NCBI GenBank assembly: GCA_036517855.1 | Contig: DATDSR010000059.1 | Coordinates: forward strand, 1 to 29,209 | Source: DATDSR01 sp036517855 | GTDB lineage: Bacteria > Patescibacteriota > Minisyncoccia > Phycocordibacterales > DATDSR01 | Direction: 5' to 3' | Length of the DNA: 29,209 nucleotides | Shown here: positions 14,326 through 20,691 of the stretch, in pieces | How positions within the stretch are numbered: position 1 is the stretch's first letter | How the letters are laid out: each line of letters begins with the position of its first letter | Program-made: the position numbers and the translations under genes | The notes under the pieces: model-generated | Told to the model about the DNA's origin: nothing | What the model saw: only the letters and a program-made list of their open reading frames with translations | Database searches by the model: none

Positions 14326-15005
14326 TATGAAACAGAATCGAGAGTGCGTCCGTCGCGGTTTACGAGTTTGATGATTTCGAAATCTTTTCGCCAGAGTTCT
14401 GCTCCGGAACTAAGGTAAATGCGCCAGGTGTTTGAGAAAAAGCTTGCGTCGCCCTTGTGTGCTTCTACGCACGCGTTGTAGTCGGGGTAAGATTTGTCTG
14501 TTAGAGGGTCTACAGTTTGCTCGTTGCAATCCGCGCAGGCGTTTGCGAGCGGGGGAGTAAATGTTTGGAAAGCGGCCAGTAGACCTGTGCACTCGTTCTC
14601 ACGAAAGGAAACACCAATGGGTGAACGACCCGAGCTCACGATGAGAGTGGTGGGCCTAGTAATCACGAGCGGCTCCTCAACGTTTACCGTCCCTTGAGTT
14701 GGCAAGGCCGTGGCGTTGCCGATCGTTGCCTCGTGCTCAACTCCTATCAAGCGCCAACCAGTGGCCGAGAGGGCTTCGCCGCCCTTTGGGTTTACGCTTA
14801 TGACTACATGTTCACTACTGACATCTGTGGTTATTGCATCAACAGGATCGAGCCTAGCCCCGAATTCAAAGGTTCGACCTTTAGAATCGGTTCCCAAGGT
14901 CGAACCTTGGGGTCGAGACCAATAACGGCCAAGTAAAACCGCCACTATTATGAGAAGTGCTAGCAGGATGACTTGATTGCGCAATCTGGTAACGAGTCTA
15001 TACAT
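14322..15005 (-). CDS. Membrane-anchored lamin-tail-domain-like protein
   Basis: A 227-residue protein with an N-terminal transmembrane helix (residues about 9-26) and an extracytoplasmic part. Residues about 60-145 resemble the lamin-tail beta fold (ISVNPKGGEALSATGWRL, then GRSPIGVSFRENECTGLL). The C-terminal half, with Cys pairs (CADCN, then DYNACVEAHKGD) and WRIYLSSGAELWRKDFEIIKLVNRDG, matches a family I know from many CPR genomes; function not established. It is the last gene of a minus operon after murE and mutM, with start overlapping the mutM stop by eight bases. Residues about 33-46 (near PQGSTLGTDSKGRTF) are encoded by two inverted copies of a dispersed palindrome. Confidence 0.7.
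   Translation of the reverse strand: MYRLVTRLRNQVILLALLIIVAVLLGRYWSRPQGSTLGTDSKGRTFEFGARLDPVDAITTDVSSEHVVISVNPKGGEALSATGWRLIGVEHEATIGNATALPTQGTVNVEEPLVITRPTTLIVSSGRSPIGVSFRENECTGLLAAFQTFTPPLANACADCNEQTVDPLTDKSYPDYNACVEAHKGDASFFSNTWRIYLSSGAELWRKDFEIIKLVNRDGRTLDSVSY
14868..14911. repeat. Paired palindromic elements in the lamin-tail gene
   Basis: AAAGGTTCGACCTTT (14868-14882) and CCCAAGGTCGAACCTTGGG (14893-14911) are each near-palindromic, and their 13-base cores are reverse complements. The core AAGGTCGAACCTT occurs again at 18572-18584 in a non-coding leader. Here the pair is read in frame just after the membrane anchor. Confidence 0.7.
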
Positions 15006-15900
15006 AGAGTGTTTGATGCTTGGGGCAGAAGTGCGAACTGCGCGCGCCCACCACCATCCGTTTCATCATACCAGAGCAATTCTTTTTACAGCAAATTTTG
15101 CCTGTCTGCTTGTAAGCTTTATGAAAGTTTTGGAACTTACCACCCAGGCCCTCCACATTGCGGTAGTCACTCATTGAGTCGCCGCCAGTCTTAAGGCTTG
15201 CCTTAGTAACTTTGATTAATCCACGATAAAGTTCTCCCAACTTTGACACAGGTATTTGAGATGGTTGCGATAGGGGATGTATGCCCGCAAGCCACAAGCC
15301 TTCATCCGAATAAATATTGCCTACGCCCGCAAGCAGTGTTTGATCAAGCAAAACTTGTTTAATCTTACCAGATTTCTTGTTTCTATAAATTTCTACAAAT
15401 TTCTTGGCGTCAATCTCCCATAACTCTGGCCCCAAATCGCCCAACTCCTTACTTGTATGCAAATTCTTAGTTTCGTGTAGAGCCATCTTGCCAAACTTTC
15501 GCATGTCCGAAAAAGCTATGTGCTTACCATTCTTCAACTCAAAAACCACATGCACGAATCGGTTGTACGGATCGTTTTTCAATGGCCCCTCCTCGATTGC
15601 TTCCCAATTTTGCCCTTTGACTTTTGAACTTTGAACTTTCCTGTACGTCCCGTGCAGGAAGTGCCCTGTCATCTTCATATGAGCCACAATCGAGAGCCTG
15701 TTATTTAAGTCTATTATTATGTTCTTACCTCGGCGATTGACCCCAATTATCCTTGTCCCCTTAACCTGCTTTGCAAATTGGGTAGGCGAAATGTAGCGAA
15801 TCATCGCTGGCCAGTCACACCAAAAACTGGTGATAGCTTGCCCCACCACTCTCGAACGCAACCCCCGTACCGTTGTCTCAACTTCTGGCAGTTCGGGCAT
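14998..15900 (-). CDS. mutM: Formamidopyrimidine-DNA glycosylase
   Basis: Bifunctional glycosylase/AP lyase that removes 8-oxoguanine and other oxidised purines. Start at 15900 because the family needs MPELPEVETT: Pro2 is the nucleophile after Met removal and Glu3 is catalytic. Lys59 in RRGKN and the GVGNIYSDE helix are present. The C-terminal zinc finger is unusual: CCKKNC with a final CPKH where most members have CPxC, so His probably replaces the last Cys ligand; the catalytic Arg (GARSSHF) is kept. At 300 residues it is about 25-30 longer than usual, largely from an insertion (about residues 100-120) partly encoded by an AT-rich tandem repeat (15616-15640). Four bases separate it from the murE stop; it overlaps the next gene by eight bases. 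Confidence 0.95.
   Translation of the reverse strand: MPELPEVETTVRGLRSRVVGQAITSFWCDWPAMIRYISPTQFAKQVKGTRIIGVNRRGKNIIIDLNNRLSIVAHMKMTGHFLHGTYRKVQSSKVKGQNWEAIEEGPLKNDPYNRFVHVVFELKNGKHIAFSDMRKFGKMALHETKNLHTSKELGDLGPELWEIDAKKFVEIYRNKKSGKIKQVLLDQTLLAGVGNIYSDEGLWLAGIHPLSQPSQIPVSKLGELYRGLIKVTKASLKTGGDSMSDYRNVEGLGGKFQNFHKAYKQTGKICCKKNCSGMMKRMVVGARSSHFCPKHQTLYV
15616..15640. repeat. TTTGAACTT tandem repeat read in frame in mutM
   Basis: On the plus strand, units TTTGACTT, TTGAACT and TTGAACTTT follow each other. In mutM this gives a KVQSSKVKGQ insertion. I recall similar tandem units scattered in CPR genomes, but only this copy is in the window. Confidence 0.45.
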
Positions 15901-15904
15901 TACC

Positions 15905-17116
15905 TTAGCGTACCTTAGCCAACTCCTCTTCGGCAACACGCTTGTCTGACCAAGGGAGGTTGTGGCCTCTCGGGCCGTGGATGTAGTTATCGGTGCCTTT
16001 GCCAGTAATCAAAACCACCGGGGAAGCGGTCCCACCGCCAAAGGGCGGAACGACCGCTAAATGTAGGGCTCGCGATATCGCCTTTCGTCTATCGAGTTCA
16101 ATCTCGAGTTTGCTCTTGTCAGTAATACCCGTGGCGATTTCGTCAACAATTACTTTTGGATCTTCGTCGTATGGATCCTCATCGGTCAAAATAATTTTGG
16201 CACAATACTGGTTAGCCAGTTTGCCAAACTCGGGGCGCTTCCATTTATCTCTGCCGCCCCCACAAGCACCCAAAACGCAAATCAGTTTCGAATTTCGTGC
16301 TTCGGATTTCGAATTTTGGCTCATTGCCTCATAGATGGCCTGCAATGAGCCCGGCGTGTGGGCATAGTCTACGACTACATCAATACCCAAATAATTGGGT
16401 ACAAACTCAACTCGTCCCGGCACGCCCTCGAACTTGCTTATAGCCTCGCGCACTTTCGCTTCAGGTAAGCCAAGGGCTAGGCAAAGCTTGGCCACAGCAA
16501 GCACGTTTAGCTTATTAAAGTCACCAAGCAGATTAGTTTCGTAGCCGGCCCAGTCGGCAAACTTGTAACTAACCTTTTGTTCCCGAGCATACTGCAAAAA
16601 CTTTTGGCCATGCTCGTCTTCCATATTGGCCACAATTATTCTTGGTCTGGTCTTTGCGATTTCTATTTTTGCATTTAAATAATTTTGGAATGAGCCGTGG
16701 GCCTCGATGTGCTCGGGGTGGATGCCCGTATATATGAGGGCCTCAAGTTTAATAAACTTGTGCCGATACTGGAGCACTGCCTGGCTTGTCATCTCAACCA
16801 CGGCGTACTCGCACTTTTGCTTGACCGCATCGCGCAAGAACTTTTGCAAAGCAAAGCGTCCGGGCGTTGAGCGCTCACTCCGCAAAGTGCTCGACACAAC
16901 CGACTTATGCCCCGTCTCATTCAAAACAAAATTCAAAAGTTCGCAAACAGTAGTCTTGCCCTTAGTCCCCGTCACCGCCAAAACTTTTACTTGCCGCGAA
17001 GGCAGGCGATAAAAGAGCGCTCCCAACAAAGCCAGCTTGTAATGATACAAAGGCTGAAAAAAGTTGAATATAGGCGCAGGTACGAGCCGTCTAAAAAACG
17101 AAAGTATTTGCTCCAT
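15905..17116 (-). CDS. MurE-like UDP-N-acetylmuramyl peptide ligase, truncated N-terminus
   Basis: Mur-ligase-family enzyme, by similarity adding an amino acid to UDP-MurNAc-dipeptide in peptidoglycan synthesis. Instead of the usual N-terminal UDP-binding domain it starts with a hydrophobic segment (residues about 10-36, LVPAPIFNFFQPLYHYKLALL) that may bind membrane. Then come the P-loop TGTKGKTT, EMTSQ, HPEHIEAHGSF with the following AK (carbamylated Lys region), DYAHTPGSL, a GGGRDKWKRP segment and LTDEDPYDEDP, in place of the DNPR motif of meso-DAP ligases. ITGKGTDNY is near the C-terminus. Two in-frame repeats (16026-16057, 16286-16316) add VVPPFGGGTAS-like and NSKSEARNSK-like segments. 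Start at 17116 is favoured by its promoter. First gene of the operon with mutM and the lamin-tail gene. Confidence 0.88.
   Translation of the reverse strand: MEQILSFFRRLVPAPIFNFFQPLYHYKLALLGALFYRLPSRQVKVLAVTGTKGKTTVCELLNFVLNETGHKSVVSSTLRSERSTPGRFALQKFLRDAVKQKCEYAVVEMTSQAVLQYRHKFIKLEALIYTGIHPEHIEAHGSFQNYLNAKIEIAKTRPRIIVANMEDEHGQKFLQYAREQKVSYKFADWAGYETNLLGDFNKLNVLAVAKLCLALGLPEAKVREAISKFEGVPGRVEFVPNYLGIDVVVDYAHTPGSLQAIYEAMSQNSKSEARNSKLICVLGACGGGRDKWKRPEFGKLANQYCAKIILTDEDPYDEDPKVIVDEIATGITDKSKLEIELDRRKAISRALHLAVVPPFGGGTASPVVLITGKGTDNYIHGPRGHNLPWSDKRVAEEELAKVR
16026..16057. repeat. 32-bp palindrome read in frame near the 3' end of murE
   Basis: Outer arms GCGGTC/GACCGC and inner arms CCGCC/GGCGG are separated by a 3x3 internal loop, with loop AAAG. 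It encodes part of VVPPFGGGTAS between helix and strand, where Mur ligases usually run directly into the GKGHE-type motif. Confidence 0.65.
16286..16316. repeat. TTTCGAATTTCG-type repeat read in frame in murE
   Basis: On the plus strand, TTTCGAATTTCG, then TGCTTCGG, then ATTTCGAATTT form a repeated, partly palindromic block. It encodes NSKSEARNSK just before the ICVLGACGGG strand. I recall blocks of this type in other CPR genes. Confidence 0.5.
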
Positions 17117-17125
17117 CACAGATTG

Positions 17126-17154
17126 ATAGTAGCAAAAGTGACGGTGCTTGACAA
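17126..17154 (-). promoter_or_regulatory. Promoter of the murE-mutM operon
   Basis: On the minus strand TTGTCA (17154-17149), 17 bases, then an extended -10, TGcTACTAT, ending at 17126. The ATG at 17116 lies nine bases further, so the leader is at most a few bases. A plus-strand TTGACA (17148-17153) overlaps this -35. Confidence 0.6.
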
Positions 17155-17221
17155 TAAAATAAACGTATGCTTGACTCATTACTAGTTGGCCCTCTTTACA
17201 GAAAGGAAGGGAGGAATCTCA

Positions 17222-17584
17222 ATGGAACCGCTTACCAAGAGTCAAAAGGCGAGGCAAGATGCTGAACGAGCCAAGACCGAAAACAAGCTAAGAGTACGCG
17301 AGCGCAAGGAGGCAACTGACCCCCTTCGACTTCTCAAGAGACTCGTGGCTTGTCCTGAAAGGAAGGACTTACTCATGGCTGTTCCACTGGGAAGTGTGGA
17401 CCCTACCGCTCATACCTGCGCCGAGTTTCTTTCTTTGGTGGAGAGAGGCACTGGGCTCAAAGTAACGGATACTAGCACTTTCCAAGATAGTACAATGGTA
17501 AAACCGACCATTGATCTGGTGGTGAAGTTCAACCTAAAAGCCAAAGAGTTGAAGAAACTCATCTCGGCTCTCAAGGCCGATTGA
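17222..17584 (+). CDS. Hypothetical protein, 120 aa, basic coiled N-terminus
   Basis: Function not recognised. ATG at 17222 is chosen because AAGGGAGG lies about seven bases upstream; an upstream in-frame codon at 17186 lacks one. Residues 1-35 are a highly charged helix (TKSQKARQDAERAKTENKLRVRERKE), probably coiled coil. The remainder is a small domain with one or two Cys and a helical C-terminus ending KAKELKKLISALKAD. No signal peptide. A long GC-rich terminator follows, so it is a single-gene unit, like the genes at 6460 and 12891. It is divergent from murE, with overlapping promoter space. Confidence 0.65.
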   Translation: MEPLTKSQKARQDAERAKTENKLRVRERKEATDPLRLLKRLVACPERKDLLMAVPLGSVDPTAHTCAEFLSLVERGTGLKVTDTSTFQDSTMVKPTIDLVVKFNLKAKELKKLISALKAD

Positions 17585-17601
17585 TACCCCGACAGCAAAA
17601 T

Positions 17602-17644
17602 CCCGGAGCCAGGTTCCCGACGTGAGTCGGTCGCCTGGTCCGGG
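17602..17644 (+). terminator. Two-tier hairpin terminator after the 120-aa gene
   Basis: Outer arms CCCGGAgCCAGG and CCTGGTCCGGG (one bulged G) enclose an inner perfect stem CCGAC/GTCGG capped by GTGA, a GNRA-type loop. CTTTCCTTTT follows. It lies between convergent genes. Confidence 0.75.
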
Positions 17645-17668
17645 CTTTCCTTTTAACTATTTGTGAGG

Positions 17669-18427
17669 CTACTCCTTGTACCTACTCCAAATAAGTTTGT
17701 GGAGACTCATTAGATTTTGTGCCAAATTGTCGTTCCTGATGATGACCGCAAATGGATTGCCACTGCCGTTAACAAGTTTGGTGATGCCCTTAGTTACGGC
17801 GATAGTTGAGTCGAAGGGGTACTCGCGTGGGTTGATAACGATGACCTCGCGCAGTTGCTCTTTGTCCTTCTTCATAAAGTTGCGAAGCCAAGGCACGTCT
17901 ACGTTAGACGAGACGATTACTTTGGCATGGATTCCTCGCTCCACTCGAGCCTTCACATAGTCCTCAAGGAAGTTCAGTCCAATAAGCTCAGTGATCTCAA
18001 TCGGGCTCTCAAATGTGTACCACATCTTTTCTCGTGTTTCTTGCAGAAAGACTTGGGCGGCGGTCATGATTCCGTTCCTACCGGGGTAATGCACGATATC
18101 GAGATTGTGTTCAGGCGATGCAATCTGTTCCTTCCTCCGCATCTCGCTGATGAGCGTCTCAAGCGAACTCTTCTTCTGCTCCATTAGATTGCGCAATTGC
18201 TCTGGCGAAACGGCGGTGTAATATTTGCGCTTGCCTGACACAGTCGTACCCACGAAGCCCCTCTTAACCAGTGACATAAGTGGGGGATACACGGCAGTGC
18301 GGGGTAGATTAGCCGACTTGCCGACCCTGCTAACCATCGAAGAACCTTGATTATTCAAAGCCAAATAGACCTTCGCCTCGTTTAGGCTCATATTAAACAC
18401 CTCTGCCAGCTCCTTAGCCGTATTCAT
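17669..18427 (-). CDS. TrmB-family transcriptional regulator
   Basis: A 252-residue regulator. Residues 1-70 are a winged helix-turn-helix of the TrmB type (FNMSLNEAKVYLALNNQG, then VGKSANLPRTAVYPPLMSLVKRGFV, with a beta wing GKRKYYTA). Residues 75-105 form a charged linker helix, and the remainder is an effector-like domain (ESPIEITELIGLNFLEDYVKAR, then AKVIVSS). In this family the C-terminal domain often binds sugars or other small ligands; the ligand here is unknown. It is monocistronic and probably leaderless. A GACGT-n5-ACGTC inverted repeat next to its -35 suggests autoregulation. No sugar transport genes are nearby. Confidence 0.8.
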   Translation of the reverse strand: MNTAKELAEVFNMSLNEAKVYLALNNQGSSMVSRVGKSANLPRTAVYPPLMSLVKRGFVGTTVSGKRKYYTAVSPEQLRNLMEQKKSSLETLISEMRRKEQIASPEHNLDIVHYPGRNGIMTAAQVFLQETREKMWYTFESPIEITELIGLNFLEDYVKARVERGIHAKVIVSSNVDVPWLRNFMKKDKEQLREVIVINPREYPFDSTIAVTKGITKLVNGSGNPFAVIIRNDNLAQNLMSLHKLIWSRYKE

Positions 18428-18433
18428 ACCCTG

Positions 18434-18478
18434 ACTCTACCAGAAGATGGCAACATTGTAAACGACGTTTGAGACGTC
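18434..18478 (-). promoter_or_regulatory. Promoter and candidate operator of the TrmB-type regulator
   Basis: Minus strand: TTTACA (18462-18457), 17 bases, extended -10 TGgTAGAGT (TAGAGT 18439-18434), six bases, then ATG at 18427. The inverted repeat GACGT-TTGAG-ACGTC (18464-18478) lies directly upstream of the -35. Start predicted leaderless. Confidence 0.6.
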
Positions 18479-18571
18479 ACACTAAATGCCAAATCACCCA
18501 TATTTAACAAGCTTTCTTACTCTCCTCACAAATTATAGTTTACATACCCAATATTTGGCGTAGAAATAGTT

Positions 18572-18584
18572 AAGGTCGAACCTT
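18572..18584. repeat. Copy of the AAGGTCGAACCTT palindrome in a 5' leader
   Basis: Identical over 13 bases to 14896-14908 in the lamin-tail gene. It lies five bases before the Shine-Dalgarno AGGAGG of the 182-aa gene, where it could fold in the mRNA leader. A possible promoter upstream is TTTACA (18539-18544) with TAGAAA (18561-18566). Confidence 0.65.
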
Positions 18585-18597
18585 GAAAGGAGGCTGT

Positions 18598-19146
18598 ATG
18601 TCGGATAAAAACAGAGCATGGGCCAGGTTATGGGTGGGACCATGGATAGATTACTGGCACAATCACGATCCACCAGAGTACTTCACACTGTATGAGGATG
18701 ATTTCACAAGGCTGGTTAAAAATCTCCACCACCCACATCCCGATGGCCAGCTATTCCTAGAGGAATTGCTGAAGTGCCCTCAACTGAACTTCCTCAATGC
18801 CGCCCTTCCAGAAAAGGGTAAGCAACTCAAGGTCACGGAAGTAAAAAAAGCTCTGGGTGGCATGCCGAAAGCAGAAGTGGAGCGTGCCGCTGCGTGGGTC
18901 GTTAAGCACAATGTTAAACTGAGAGGGCTCGAAAAAGCACATCCTTTTTGCTGGGGCAACTCGAGCATCCTTTGTCATCTACGACAGCTACTCTTTATGA
19001 ACTTCGAGTTCAAGGGGCCCGCTAGAGTACTGGTGGGTATCTTGCTTGGCCAGGAGAATACAACTGTCTCTGGGGCACAGATTAAACCATGGCGGGCGAT
19101 CCTTGCACTCCACAGAGCATGGATGAATAAAAGGAAGACTCTCTAA
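18598..19146 (+). CDS. Hypothetical protein, 182 aa
   Basis: Function not recognised. ATG at 18598 is set by AAAGGAGG (18587-18593) six bases before it. The protein is soluble and rich in Trp and His near the start (WARLWVGPWIDYWHNHDPPEY), followed by a mostly helical region and a basic end. No signal peptide, no known motif. It is followed after 30 bases by another Shine-Dalgarno-led gene, and no hairpin separates them, so the two are probably cotranscribed. The leader carries the dispersed 13-base palindrome. Confidence 0.65.
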   Translation: MSDKNRAWARLWVGPWIDYWHNHDPPEYFTLYEDDFTRLVKNLHHPHPDGQLFLEELLKCPQLNFLNAALPEKGKQLKVTEVKKALGGMPKAEVERAAAWVVKHNVKLRGLEKAHPFCWGNSSILCHLRQLLFMNFEFKGPARVLVGILLGQENTTVSGAQIKPWRAILALHRAWMNKRKTL

Positions 19147-19176
19147 ACCGCGACAAAGGTAACAAGGAAGGTGGCT

Positions 19177-19719
19177 ATGCAAGCAGAACGAATCACGCAG
19201 GCTTTGAACTTCCCCATGGGTCCGATTCTCAAACGATACATGGAGGAACACAAGGTACCTAAGAAAACGGCAAAGTTACACGAGCGCGAGATCAAGAGGT
19301 ACCTCGCACTTTGCGCGTCGCATCCTGGTGGAGGGTGGCCAATGGTCGGCACTATCGACGATCTCTGGCATACCTTCATCATCTTCACCGAGGAGTATCA
19401 CGAGTTTTGCAGTCTCGTTGGCAGATCCTACATCCATCATCGTCCGGCAACTGGAGGCGAGGATGTGGGAGAGATGGAGAGTCGGTACAAAAAGTTCCTC
19501 AAGCAGTATCGAAAGACGTTTGGTCAGAGGCCTCCAGCCAGTATTTGGCCGTCAGGGCTCAAGATGTCTGATTGTATGGAGCACTGCGATGTTGAGCCGC
19601 GTGATTGCATGGCCAGGTATAGTCATTGCACCGAGCGTAAGAAAGAAGAGACACACTGCGACATACCCTCGCGCGATTGTATGGGAAAGATGCATTGTGG
19701 GGACAGCGATTCGCAGTGA
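19177..19719 (+). CDS. WHTF-motif protein with Cys-rich tail, 180 aa
   Basis: ATG at 19177 is chosen over GTG at 19171 because AAGGAAGG ends five bases before it. Residues about 60-95 contain IDDLWHTFIIFTEEYHEFC followed by GRSYIHHRPA, a conserved pattern I associate with proteins annotated as glycine-rich-domain-like; the His and Cys positions suggest a metal site, but no activity is established. The last 50 residues hold seven Cys, with the element DCM three times (SDCMEHC, RDCMARYSHC, RDCMGKMHC), which looks like a repeated metal-binding or disulphide-rich tail. No signal peptide is seen. Probably transcribed with the 182-aa gene and ended by the hairpin at 19734-19761. Confidence 0.65.
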   Translation: MQAERITQALNFPMGPILKRYMEEHKVPKKTAKLHEREIKRYLALCASHPGGGWPMVGTIDDLWHTFIIFTEEYHEFCSLVGRSYIHHRPATGGEDVGEMESRYKKFLKQYRKTFGQRPPASIWPSGLKMSDCMEHCDVEPRDCMARYSHCTERKKEETHCDIPSRDCMGKMHCGDSDSQ

Positions 19720-19733
19720 TTGGTAACCACACT

Positions 19734-19761
19734 GGGGCCAGATGGATAGCTGTCTGGTCCC
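19734..19761 (+). terminator. Hairpin after the WHTF-motif gene
   Basis: Arms GGGGCCAGA and TCTGGTCCC (one G-T pair) enclose a 10-base loop; TTTCAC follows. Similar in style to the other GC-rich hairpins behind the orphan genes. Confidence 0.6.
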
Positions 19762-19794
19762 TTTCACAAACAGGTCTTTAACAAGGAGGATCAC

Positions 19795-19980
19795 ATGGGA
19801 AAGAAAAAGGGTATGTACCTAGGTGGCGGAGGGCCCTTTCCTGCTCACTACGAGCCCGATGCCTATGAGGAGTATCACGATGGCGAGGAGAGGATCGTCA
19901 AAGAGACCCTAACGGGTGGCGTCTACATCAAAGAGATTTGGGACAGCATCGCCCAGGTCTGGAAGAAACTGCAAAAGTAG
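19795..19980 (+). CDS. Small hypothetical protein, 61 aa
   Basis: Function not recognised. AAGGAGG lies six bases before the ATG, a strong ribosome site. The protein starts basic (GKKKG), has a Gly-rich turn (LGGGGPF), an acidic middle (DAYEEYHDGEER) and an amphipathic C-terminal helix ending in WKKLQK. It has its own terminator with a true T-run. With the two genes before it, it forms a cluster of unrelated small proteins separated by hairpins. Confidence 0.6.
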   Translation: MGKKKGMYLGGGGPFPAHYEPDAYEEYHDGEERIVKETLTGGVYIKEIWDSIAQVWKKLQK

Positions 19981-19998
19981 AAAGATTATTAAGACTAG

Positions 19999-20027
19999 GG
20001 CCCGGGGAAACTCGGGCCTTTCTTTTT
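19999..20027 (+). terminator. Intrinsic terminator after the 61-aa gene
   Basis: Stem GGCCCG/CGGGCC with an eight-base loop, followed by TTTCTTTTT. It also separates this unit from convergent ruvA. Confidence 0.8.
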
Positions 20028-20031
20028 GCCG

Positions 20032-20595
20032 TTAACTTTTGCCGAGTATTTTCAAAGCCTCTTTAACACGGACACTTGCGGTGCCTGGGCCAGCAGCACG
20101 TAGAGCGTCTTGGGCTTCTTTGCGGCTGTAGCCTAGGCTCTCGAGGGCTTCTAACGCGTCTGTTTCTTCGCGCAGTTTGCCGCCGCCTACGGTGCTTCCA
20201 CCGGCTGGGATTTTGTCGCGCAGTTCCAAAACAATCTTCTCGGCGGTTTTGCGGCCGATACCCGAGATCTTGGTGAGGTAGGGGAGGTCGCCTTCGCTCA
20301 CGGCTTGTTTTAAGTTCGCAAGCGAAGAGATGGAGATAATGTTAAGCGCACTCTTGGGGCCGATGCCCGAGATTTTGATAAGCATTTCGAAAAAATTTAG
20401 GCTTTCCCTATCCTCAAACCCATAGAGATCAAGAGCATCCTCCCGCACAGCCAAGTGAGTCCAAAGCCGCACAGAGGCTTCCACCTCGGCACTCATATTA
20501 ATGGGTATGTGCACCTTGTAACCCACACCTCCCACGCCAAGTATCACAAACCCAATCTCGGTATGTATAATTTTGCCCTCCAAACTTCCTACCAT
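20032..20595 (-). CDS. ruvA: Holliday junction branch migration protein RuvA
   Basis: DNA-binding subunit of the RuvAB branch-migration complex in recombinational repair. At 187 residues it is near normal length. N-terminal OB-fold (MVGSLEGKIIHTEIGFVIL, VGYKVHIP), then LAVREDALDLYGF, two helix-hairpin-helix elements (KISGIGPKSALNI and KISGIGRKTAEKIVLEL), a short Gly-rich linker and the C-terminal domain III (ALESLGYSRKEAQDAL) that contacts RuvB. Neither ruvB nor ruvC is in the window. No clear Shine-Dalgarno. The upstream region to 20650 is shared with a plus-strand promoter and a strong hairpin. Confidence 0.95.
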   Translation of the reverse strand: MVGSLEGKIIHTEIGFVILGVGGVGYKVHIPINMSAEVEASVRLWTHLAVREDALDLYGFEDRESLNFFEMLIKISGIGPKSALNIISISSLANLKQAVSEGDLPYLTKISGIGRKTAEKIVLELRDKIPAGGSTVGGGKLREETDALEALESLGYSRKEAQDALRAAGPGTASVRVKEALKILGKS

Positions 20596-20604
20596 TTTGT
20601 TGTA

Positions 20605-20691
20605 TTGACTTTACTTTTCATTCGTCTATAATATAATGTAATCACTACGAAAAGGCACTTCTTAAGGTTCCGTCCTTAAGCGGTGCCTTTT
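20605..20691 (+). promoter_or_regulatory. Strong promoter followed at once by a long hairpin (possible small RNA)
   Basis: TTGACT (20605-20610), 16 bases, TATAAT (20627-20632); transcription should start near 20640. A hairpin follows at 20650-20691: AAAAGGCAC pairs with GTGCCTTTT, a 2x2 internal loop, then CTTAAGG pairs with CCTTAAG around TTCCGT. The same hairpin, read on the minus strand, contains the stop codon of the NYN gene and may be its terminator. No protein is encoded on the plus strand here. Confidence 0.5.
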
